Origin: CAXBCP01 sp963974055
Lineage (GTDB): Bacteria; Pseudomonadota; Alphaproteobacteria; MPNO01; UBA830
NCBI GenBank assembly: GCA_963974055.1
Contig: CAXBCP010000036.1
Location: 1-45,049, forward strand
Reading direction: 5' to 3'
Length of the DNA stretch: 45,049 nt
Positions 23,373 to 30,242 of this stretch are shown here, piece by piece. Every line of letters starts with the position of its first letter. Position 1 is the stretch's first letter. The position numbers and the translations under genes are program-made. The notes under the pieces are model-generated. The model did not search any database. It was not told the origin of the DNA and saw nothing but the letters and a program-made list of their open reading frames with translations.

Positions 23373-24347
23373 CTAGGGCTCCAGCACGATCGAGCCGGTG
23401 GTCTTGCGCGCCGCGAGGTCGCGGTGGGCGCGCGGCGCTTCGCGCAGCGAGTATTTGTGGTTCACCTCGATCTTCACGTCGCCGGACTTGATCACCTTCA
23501 TCACGTCATTGGCCATCTTGCGCATGCGTTCCGGCGTGTCGGCGAAGTCGAACAGGGTCGGGCGCGTCATCATCAGCGAGCCCTTCTGCACCAGGATCGC
23601 CGGATCGAAAGGCGGGATCGGCCCCGAAGCGTTGCCGAAGGTGACGAACAGGCCGCGCTTTTCCAGGCAGTCGAGCGAGGCCGGGAAGGTGCCGGCGCCG
23701 ATCGAATCGTAGACCACCGGCACCATCTTGCCCTTGGTGATCTTGCGCACCCGGTCGACGAAGTTTTCGCGGCTGTAGATGATCGGATAATCGCAGCCAT
23801 GGGCCTTGGCGAGGCGCGCCTTGCCGGGCGAGCCCACGGTGCCGATGACCGTGGCGCCGAGCGCCTTGGCCCACTGGCACAGGATCAGCCCGACGCCGCC
23901 GGCGGCGGCGTGCACGAGGATGGTATCGCCCTTTTGCACCTTGTAGATCTGACGGATCAGGAACTGGACCGTCATGCCCTGGAGCATCATCGCTGCGGCG
24001 GTGTCGTCGGAGATTTCGCGCGGCACCTTGACCAGCTTGCCGGCGTCGATATTGCGGATTTCGGCATAGCAGCCCGACCCGGCGGTGCCGGTGGCGACCC
24101 GGTCGCCGATCTTGAAGCCGCTGACCCCGGCGCCGACCGCCTCGATCTCGCCGCACAATTCACCGCCCGGCGTGAAGGGCAGCGGCATCGGGTACAGGCC
24201 CGACCGCTGGTAGATATCGATGAAGTTCACGCCGATCGCCTTTGCGCGGACCGTGACCTCGCCCTTGCCGGGTCGCCCGACTTCGATGTCGCGCCATTTC
24301 ATGACCGATGGCGCACCCGTTTCTTCGACGACAATCGCTTTAGGCAT
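23373..24347 (-). CDS. NAD(P)H:quinone oxidoreductase, zinc-independent MDR family
   Basis: A 324-aa medium-chain dehydrogenase/reductase of the QOR/zeta-crystallin type that reduces quinones with NADPH. It has the signature GVNFIDIYQRSGLYP, PFTPGGELCGEIEAVG, and the NADP fold HAAAGGVGLILCQWAKALGA. The cysteines of the structural zinc lobe are absent, as expected for this subfamily. It converges with rho. Confidence 0.92.
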   Translation of the reverse strand: MPKAIVVEETGAPSVMKWRDIEVGRPGKGEVTVRAKAIGVNFIDIYQRSGLYPMPLPFTPGGELCGEIEAVGAGVSGFKIGDRVATGTAGSGCYAEIRNIDAGKLVKVPREISDDTAAAMMLQGMTVQFLIRQIYKVQKGDTILVHAAAGGVGLILCQWAKALGATVIGTVGSPGKARLAKAHGCDYPIIYSRENFVDRVRKITKGKMVPVVYDSIGAGTFPASLDCLEKRGLFVTFGNASGPIPPFDPAILVQKGSLMMTRPTLFDFADTPERMRKMANDVMKVIKSGDVKIEVNHKYSLREAPRAHRDLAARKTTGSIVLEP

Positions 24348-24488
24348 GTACAGTTCCTTCTCTGGTTGGCGGTGCGCCGGTCCGGAAATTTCGTCCGTCC
24401 CGGCAGTCGTGCCATGGGCTGTGAACGGGCAACATGCCCGTCCGGCAGTTTGAGTTGTCCGGCAACCGGACCGTCATTGGGGGCGTGG

Positions 24489-25193
24489 TCAGGTCAGATT
24501 GGCCCGGAAAAGTTCCGCCGTGCGGCCGTTTGCGGCAAGCGCGGCGTCGGCATCGTAATTGTCGCCGCCGACGCGGGCGAAAGCGTGATCGACGCCGGGA
24601 TAGGAATAGACCGAGACCAGCTCGTTTTCGTCCAGCGCAGATTTGATCTTTTCCTGCGCGTCCGGCGGGCAGAAACCGTCAAGCTCGGCGATGTGCAGGA
24701 TCAGCGGGTTTTTGATGCCCCCGGCCATGCCGAGCGACTCCTCGATCTGGACCGGGTAATAGCCCGAACACGCATCCGCATCGGTAAAACATGCCGTCGC
24801 ATAGGCAAGGCTGCCGCCGAGGCAGTATCCGACCGCACCGACCTTGCCGGTGCAGCCGTCCATGCCGCGCACATGGGCGATGGTGGCGCCGATATCGCCG
24901 ACGCCTTTCTCGAAATCCGGCAGGAAGGCGTTCATCAGTTCGAACGCCCTGTCCCATTCCTGCTGGCTTTTATCGGTCAGCTGGACGCCGGGTTCGATCC
25001 GCCAGAACAGGTCGGGCGCCACCGCGATATAGCCGTCGGCGGCGAAGCCGTCGCACAGATCGCGCATGACCCGGTTAACGCCGAATATTTCCTGCAGCAC
25101 GACGATTCCGGGGCCTGAGCCCGAAGCCGGCATTGCGCAATAGGCAGAGAATGCTCCGCTGCCGTCGGCAGCCTGGATGGTAATATCGGGCAT
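24489..25193 (-). CDS. Dienelactone hydrolase family protein
   Basis: A 234-aa alpha/beta hydrolase with the DLH signature: glutamate in VLQEIFGVN, nucleophilic cysteine in GYCLGG, aspartate in the LDGFCPPD loop and catalytic histidine in GVDHAFAR. Classical members open dienelactone in chlorocatechol degradation, but most genomic members act on other esters or lactones. It is upstream of the quinone reductase on the same strand with a 141-bp gap, so the two may be separately transcribed. Confidence 0.9.
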   Translation of the reverse strand: MPDITIQAADGSGAFSAYCAMPASGSGPGIVVLQEIFGVNRVMRDLCDGFAADGYIAVAPDLFWRIEPGVQLTDKSQQEWDRAFELMNAFLPDFEKGVGDIGATIAHVRGMDGCTGKVGAVGYCLGGSLAYATACFTDADACSGYYPVQIEESLGMAGGIKNPLILHIAELDGFCPPDAQEKIKSALDENELVSVYSYPGVDHAFARVGGDNYDADAALAANGRTAELFRANLT

Positions 25194-25385
25194 GTATGTC
25201 CCCCTGAAGGTCGGCCGCCTGAAGTTCAGTGGATCTGGGGCCGAGTTGTCCGCCGGGTTAACCGCTTCTTATCGTTAATATAATAGCGCTAAACGGCGCA
25301 AAAGTCACCGATCAATAGGCGCATACAACGTGCAAATAGAGCAAACGTGCTGTGCGTAAATAGACCGCCGGCGGGCGGGTGCGGG
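25194..25385. promoter_or_regulatory. AT-rich gap upstream of the dienelactone hydrolase gene
   Basis: The gap contains an AT-rich core at 25270-25300 with TATTAA (reverse strand, about 25280) behind an AGCGCT palindrome (25288-25293), a plausible promoter for the leftward hydrolase gene. Further right two CGTGC-containing segments (25329 and 25347) repeat. Nothing else is recognised. Confidence 0.3.
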
Positions 25386-25868
25386 CTAGAAAAGCCGGGT
25401 GTCCCGGTTTTCGAGGTCGAGAAGCGCCGATTTCGTCGCCAGCCCGCCTTTGCCGGAATATCCGCCTGCGCCGCCATTGGCGGCGACCACCCGGTGACAG
25501 GGCAGAATGACCGGGATCGGGTTGGCGCCGCAGGCGCCGCCGACGGCCCGTGCCGCCGAACCGGCGCTGCGGGCGAGATCGCCATAGGTCCGGGTTTCGC
25601 CATAGGGGATGTCGGCCATCGCCTGCCAGACGCGTTTCCGGAATGCGCTTCCCGCCGGGGCCAGCGGCAGATCGAAAGCGGTAAGGGCGCCGTCGAAATA
25701 GGCTGTGAGCTGACGGGCGGCCTCGGCCAGCAGCGGTGTCGGCGCGTTGTCCGCAAGGCCGCCGGAGACGCCGTCCGGTGCATCGTTCCAGTCAAGCGCG
25801 ACGATCGCGCCGCTTTCTTCGACGACGGTCAGCAGGCCGAGCGGGGAGGGAACGTTGAGCACAGGCAT
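25386..25868 (-). CDS. ogt: Methylated-DNA--[protein]-cysteine S-methyltransferase
   Basis: A suicide repair protein that moves methyl groups from O6-methylguanine (and O4-methylthymine) to its own cysteine. The 160-aa product has the active-site PCHRV near residue 126, the helix-turn-helix DNA-binding region (TYGDLARSAGSAARAVGGA) and a short N-terminal domain. The ATG at 25868 gives the usual N-terminus (MPVLNVPSPLGLL); a TTG at 25904 would start inside a tandem repeat and is unlikely. No Ada-type regulatory domain is present. Confidence 0.92.
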   Translation of the reverse strand: MPVLNVPSPLGLLTVVEESGAIVALDWNDAPDGVSGGLADNAPTPLLAEAARQLTAYFDGALTAFDLPLAPAGSAFRKRVWQAMADIPYGETRTYGDLARSAGSAARAVGGACGANPIPVILPCHRVVAANGGAGGYSGKGGLATKSALLDLENRDTRLF

Positions 25869-25890
25869 GGCAGCATGGTCGCGGATGTGG

Positions 25891-25933
25891 CGGGCGGCGG
25901 TCAAGCGCGGGCGGCGGTCAAGCGCGGGTGGCG
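25891..25933. repeat. 17-bp tandem repeat, 2.5 copies
   Basis: CGGGCGGCGGTCAAGCG occurs twice in perfect tandem (25891-25907 and 25908-25924), followed by a partial third copy. It fills the gap between ogt and the kinase gene, where copy-number changes would alter the ogt leader. Confidence 0.75.
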
Positions 25934-25954
25934 TTTACGACGTGCTTTCGCCCT

Positions 25955-28591
25955 TCAGGCAGGCAGGTCGAGCCCGTCAAACAGGGAATCGATTTCGGTG
26001 GCGAGGCCGCCGCCGTCCTCATCGCCATCCCCATTCCCTTCCCCATTCCCGTCCCCGTCGGGACCGGCTGCCTGTCCCATCGGCGCGGTCAAACCGCCAT
26101 GGACGGCGGTCTGGCGGGCGATCGCGGCATTGAACTGGGCGATTTCGATCGGCTTGGGAACATAGTCGTTCATGCCGGCGTCGATAAAGCGTTCGCGGTC
26201 GCCTTTCATGGCGTTGGCGGTCAGCGCGATGATCGGCAGGGTTCTGAACGCTCCGCCGATGGCCCGGATGTGGCGGGTTGCTGTCACGCCGTCCATTTCC
26301 GGCATCTGGATATCCATCAGCACAAGGTCGTAGGGGTGGTTGCGGACGGCCGCGAGCGCTTCGATCCCATTTCCGGCGAGATCGCAGCGGTGACCGGCGC
26401 GCAGCAGCATCAGCTGGATTACCTGCTGGTTCACGGTATTGTCTTCCGCGACGAGGACGCGGAGGGATTTCGTCGGCGGGGCGGCGTCGAGGGGGTCCGG
26501 GCCGGAGGCTTCCGCGGGGAGTTTCGCCGCCGATCCCGCCGGGCAGACGATCGAGAACCGGAAGGTCGTGCCGTGGCCGGGCGCGCTGTCGAAATGGATG
26601 GTGCCGCCCATCCGTTCGACCAGGGATTTACAAATTGCCAGGCCGAGCCCGGTGCCGCCATAGCGCCGTGTGATCGAGGAATCCGCCTGGGTGAACTTTT
26701 CGAACAGCTTTTCTTCCAGTCCGTCCGGGATGCCGGGCCCGGTATCGGTGATTTCGAAGGTATTTTCGATGTCGCCGTCGGTCCGTTCCGACTGGGTGAC
26801 GGATAGTGAAATGCCGCCCGTTTCGGTAAATTTCAACGCGTTCGATACCAGGTTGAAGAGGATCTGGCGAAGCCGCGCACTGTCGCTGAAAAGGACCGGT
26901 GCCAGGGAATCGTCGACATTCCAGTCCCAGGCCAGTCCCTTGGCGGCTGCCTGCGGCTGCCACATATCGTCGATTCCCGCGATCAGCGCCGCCAGGCTGA
27001 AATCGCGGCATTCGAGATCGAGCTCGTCGGCTTCGATTTTCGAGAGATCGAGAATGTCGTTCAGGATCATCAGAAGCGACTGACCGGACGCGCGAATGGT
27101 TTCGATCTTTTGCGCCTGGTCGGCATCGAGCTCCGAATCCAGCAGAATATTCGCCATACCGAGCACGCCGTTCAGGGGCGTGCGCAATTCATGGCTCATT
27201 GAGGCCAGAAATTCCGACTTGGCAAGATCGGCGGCCCGAGCCTTGTCGGCGGCCTGCTTGTACATGATCGCCGCCATTTCGGCTTCGTCCCGGGCAATGC
27301 GAAGCTGCATTTCGCTTTGCCGCAGATCGGTCACGTTGGTATTGACGCCGCCGACCCCGATGATCGCGCCGTCCCCGTCATATACCGGAAACTTGGTGAC
27401 GAGAAAGTCGTGGGTTTCGCCGTGTCTGTCGACCATCTGCGCTTCGACCTGGCGTTTCTCGCCCAGTTCGATGCATTCTTTGTCTGCCTGGTCGAATTTT
27501 TTCAGGTTCTCGGGATCGATATAGCTCGCCGACTGCGCGCCCAGGGTTTCGTCGGGCGTCCGGCCGAAGAATTCGAGAAATTCCTTGTTTGCGAAGACGA
27601 TCGTGTGGTTCAGGTCCTTCATGAACATCGCTGACGGGGAATTGTCGAAAAACGCCTGCGAGCGCCGTTCGCTGTCGGTGAGCGCCTGTTCGGCGCGAAT
27701 CCGTTCGCTGATATCGGTCGAGATGCCGCAGATGATATATTCGTTCCGGTCAGGGTCGAAGACCGGGAATTTCTGGGTAATATGCGGATGCAGCGTGCCG
27801 TCGGCATGGAGCAGGTTTTCCTCGATCGTCTCGGCGGCACCCGATTCGATTACGCGACGGTCGCCGATATGCCACGTCGACGACACTTCGGCGCCGAACA
27901 GATCTGAATCGAGGCGGCCGATCACGTCGGCCCGGGCAAGCCCGCGCGACCGGCAGAAGCTTTCATTGGCGATCAGCATCCGCCCGTCCGCCGATTTGGC
28001 AAAGATCTGCGAATCGGTGTTTTCGATCAATGCATTGAAGCGGGCCTCCGATACTTCCAGGTTATGCTTGATCTCGTGATGGTTGATCCGGGATGCGATC
28101 CATTTTGCGACCTTTTCCAGGTCGCCGACGATGTCGGGGCGGTACGCATGGGGGGGATACCATCCGAAATTCAGGGTGCCGATACAGGTTTCCGCCGCGA
28201 CCAGCGGCAAAATCACGACCGAACGGTACTTGTGGACGGCATGTTGGGTGACATGCGCCGCCGCCCAGTCCGGCCGTTCGGTGTCCGGCGTGGCGATCGT
28301 CTTTTGCGATTTGAAACAGACGCCGAGCCTTGTGCCTTCGATCGGCCAGAGTTCGTCCCGGTGATGCACCTGGCCGCCGCTGAACGCGGTAAGACGCAAT
28401 GTATGTTCGTCGTTGCGCAGCGCAATGCCGAACCGGTCGGCCTCGAAGACCCGGGGCAGCCAGTGGGCCGCGGCCTGCAGCAGTTCGTCGAGGGTCGCCG
28501 CATCTGCGAGATCGGTAAGAAAGTCGAGCGGAATCGCAGCGCCGCTGTCATCGGCGCCGGCCGGTTGTTGCCTGTCGGTCGGTGCGTTCAT
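25955..28591 (-). CDS. Hybrid sensor histidine kinase (GAF-PAS-PAS-HisKA-HATPase-REC)
   Basis: An 878-aa soluble hybrid kinase with no membrane segments. Order: GAF-like domain (~21-175), PAS domains (~180-300 and ~310-425), a short coiled coil, HisKA with phospho-acceptor H467 in SHELRTPLNG, HATPase with N-box and GTGLGLAI (~570-685), then a receiver domain with phospho-acceptor D760 in LVLMDIQMPEMDG. The conserved receiver lysine lies further on in YVPKPI. After the receiver there is no Hpt domain, only a Gly/Asp/Asn-rich tail encoded by a C-rich near-hexanucleotide repeat (26030-26060). Output partners are not adjacent. It is divergent from the ceramidase-like gene. Confidence 0.93.
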   Translation of the reverse strand: MNAPTDRQQPAGADDSGAAIPLDFLTDLADAATLDELLQAAAHWLPRVFEADRFGIALRNDEHTLRLTAFSGGQVHHRDELWPIEGTRLGVCFKSQKTIATPDTERPDWAAAHVTQHAVHKYRSVVILPLVAAETCIGTLNFGWYPPHAYRPDIVGDLEKVAKWIASRINHHEIKHNLEVSEARFNALIENTDSQIFAKSADGRMLIANESFCRSRGLARADVIGRLDSDLFGAEVSSTWHIGDRRVIESGAAETIEENLLHADGTLHPHITQKFPVFDPDRNEYIICGISTDISERIRAEQALTDSERRSQAFFDNSPSAMFMKDLNHTIVFANKEFLEFFGRTPDETLGAQSASYIDPENLKKFDQADKECIELGEKRQVEAQMVDRHGETHDFLVTKFPVYDGDGAIIGVGGVNTNVTDLRQSEMQLRIARDEAEMAAIMYKQAADKARAADLAKSEFLASMSHELRTPLNGVLGMANILLDSELDADQAQKIETIRASGQSLLMILNDILDLSKIEADELDLECRDFSLAALIAGIDDMWQPQAAAKGLAWDWNVDDSLAPVLFSDSARLRQILFNLVSNALKFTETGGISLSVTQSERTDGDIENTFEITDTGPGIPDGLEEKLFEKFTQADSSITRRYGGTGLGLAICKSLVERMGGTIHFDSAPGHGTTFRFSIVCPAGSAAKLPAEASGPDPLDAAPPTKSLRVLVAEDNTVNQQVIQLMLLRAGHRCDLAGNGIEALAAVRNHPYDLVLMDIQMPEMDGVTATRHIRAIGGAFRTLPIIALTANAMKGDRERFIDAGMNDYVPKPIEIAQFNAAIARQTAVHGGLTAPMGQAAGPDGDGNGEGNGDGDEDGGGLATEIDSLFDGLDLPA

Positions 28592-28639
28592 CGTTCACCC
28601 GCTAATCCGTTCGTACACTAGCGGTTGGCGGTTTCGATT

Positions 28640-28649
28640 GTATTAATAC
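28640..28649. promoter_or_regulatory. 10-bp palindrome between divergent kinase and ceramidase-like genes
   Basis: GTATTAATAC is a perfect palindrome in the only AT-rich patch of the 134-bp gap, about 50 bp from the kinase start. It could be an operator or the overlapping -10 region of divergent promoters. Confidence 0.4.
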
Positions 28650-28725
28650 TGCAATACGCCGCTTTGGCGCTTCCGACGGTCCGGCAGGCATTGATCCCGT
28701 CGCCCGGCGCGTTACTGTGCATGAG

Positions 28726-29382
28726 ATGAACGGGATCTATATCGACATTTACTGCGAACGGACCGGCCCGGAATTTTGGTCGGAACCGTTGAACGCGGTC
28801 ACGAATCTGGCCTTTTTCGTAGCGGCTTTCCTGCTGGCGCGGGCGACGATGCGTGCCGACACGGCGGTCCGCCGCGATTATGCGCCCTGGATGTTCGCCG
28901 GCCTGATCGGTGTCATCGGGCTCGGCAGCGGCCTGTTTCACACCTTTGCCACCCGCTGGGCGCTGTTCGCCGACATCATTCCGATCGCCGTGTTTATCCT
29001 GTTGTACACCTGGTACGCGCTGCGCCGGTTCGTGGCCGCGCCGGTCTGGGTCTGTGCGCTGTCGGTGGCCGCCGTGCTGGCGCTCGCCATGGCGGTACCG
29101 CCGCTGACCGGGTTTCGCGGCGGCTCCTACGTGGCGGCACTGACGGCGCTGATCGTCATCGGCGGCTTCCTGAAATTCCGGCGGCGGCATCCGGCCGGCG
29201 GCGCCCTGCTGACGGCGGCGGCGCTATTTGCGGTATCGCTGGCGTTCCGCACCGTGGACGCACAGGACGGGCCGGTCTGTGCGGCGGTCCCCGCCGGCAC
29301 GCATTTCCTGTGGCACCTGCTGAACGCCACGGTTCTGTTTATTGTCGTGCGCGCATTAATCCTTTCCGGCAGGCGGAATTGA
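28726..29382 (+). CDS. Ceramidase-like integral membrane hydrolase (CREST superfamily)
   Basis: A 218-aa protein with about seven membrane helices. It has the ceramidase-family blocks: an N-terminal DIYCERTGPEFWSEPLNAVTN segment (Glu/Asn pattern), GLGSGLFHTFAT with the serine and histidine, the aspartate in FADIIPIAVF, and a late THFLWHLLNA pair of histidines. These are the zinc-site residues of alkaline ceramidases and the related CREST hydrolases. Whether it cleaves ceramide is unknown; many bacteria with such genes make no sphingolipid. The ATG at 28726 is chosen over a GTG nine bases upstream. Confidence 0.82.
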   Translation: MNGIYIDIYCERTGPEFWSEPLNAVTNLAFFVAAFLLARATMRADTAVRRDYAPWMFAGLIGVIGLGSGLFHTFATRWALFADIIPIAVFILLYTWYALRRFVAAPVWVCALSVAAVLALAMAVPPLTGFRGGSYVAALTALIVIGGFLKFRRRHPAGGALLTAAALFAVSLAFRTVDAQDGPVCAAVPAGTHFLWHLLNATVLFIVVRALILSGRRN

Positions 29383-29453
29383 CCGGCCCGGCCGGCGCCC
29401 CCAATTAGGGCGTTCGGCCTTTCGTCCCTTCAGAATCAGAATCGAGACCCTTC

Positions 29454-30158
29454 ATGAGCGATCTTTCCGGCTTCCCGATTACCAGGCGCTGGCCCGCCGA
29501 AAACCCCGAAATTCTTCAGCTCTATTCCCTGCCGACCCCCAACGGGGTCAAGGCGTCGATCATGCTGGAAGAAACCGGGCTGCCCTACGAGGCGCACCTG
29601 GTGTCGTTCGGCACCGACGACCAGATGACCCCCGAATTCCTGTCGCTCAACCCGAACAACAAGATTCCGGCGATCATCGATCCCGACGGACCGGGCGGCA
29701 AACCGCTGGGCCTGTGGGAAAGCGGCGCGATTCTGGTGTATCTGGCGGAAAAGACCGGCAGGTTTCTGCCCGCCGATCCGGCGGCGCGCTATGAATGCCT
29801 GCAATGGCTGATGTTCCAGATGGGCGGCATCGGCCCGATGTTCGGCCAGCTCGGTCATTTCCACAAATTCGCCGCCGACAAAATCACCGATACCTATCCG
29901 ACCGACCGCTACCGCGACGAGACCAGGCGCCTGCTCGGCGTGCTCGATGCGCGGCTCGACGGCCGCGCCAATATCATGGGCGACGATTACACCATTGCCG
30001 ATATCGCGATCTTTCCCTGGGTCCGGGTGCTCGACGGGTTCTACGGCGCCGGCGCGCTGGTCGGGATCGGCGAATTCGGCAATGTCACAGACTGGGTTGC
30101 GCGCTGCGAGGCCCGCCCGGCCTCTGCGGTCGGCCTGAACATGCCGCCCCGAGGCTAG
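29454..30158 (+). CDS. Glutathione S-transferase family protein (YfcG/Ure2-like)
   Basis: A 234-aa protein with the N-terminal thioredoxin-like domain (LQLYSLPTPNGVKASIMLEETGLPYEAHLVSF, then NPNNKIPAIID and ESGAILVYLAEK, which bind glutathione) and an all-helical C-terminal domain (DYTIADIAIFPWV). The TPNG start of helix 1 and length match the Nu class, which reduces disulfides with two glutathiones bound. It is transcribed alone, 71 bp after the ceramidase-like gene. Confidence 0.92.
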   Translation: MSDLSGFPITRRWPAENPEILQLYSLPTPNGVKASIMLEETGLPYEAHLVSFGTDDQMTPEFLSLNPNNKIPAIIDPDGPGGKPLGLWESGAILVYLAEKTGRFLPADPAARYECLQWLMFQMGGIGPMFGQLGHFHKFAADKITDTYPTDRYRDETRRLLGVLDARLDGRANIMGDDYTIADIAIFPWVRVLDGFYGAGALVGIGEFGNVTDWVARCEARPASAVGLNMPPRG

Positions 30159-30242
30159 ACACCCGGCTTTTTCGGCTTCCCCTTGCCCTGTCCCGTTTGA
30201 TCTTAATACACTGTCGTCTTTCAAGGGGTAGGAGCTATCAAG

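Noticed and set aside
23424..25118. A 564-codon plus-strand open frame over the quinone reductase and dienelactone hydrolase genes
   Set aside because: It runs antisense through two genes with clear catalytic motifs and is a by-product of high GC content.
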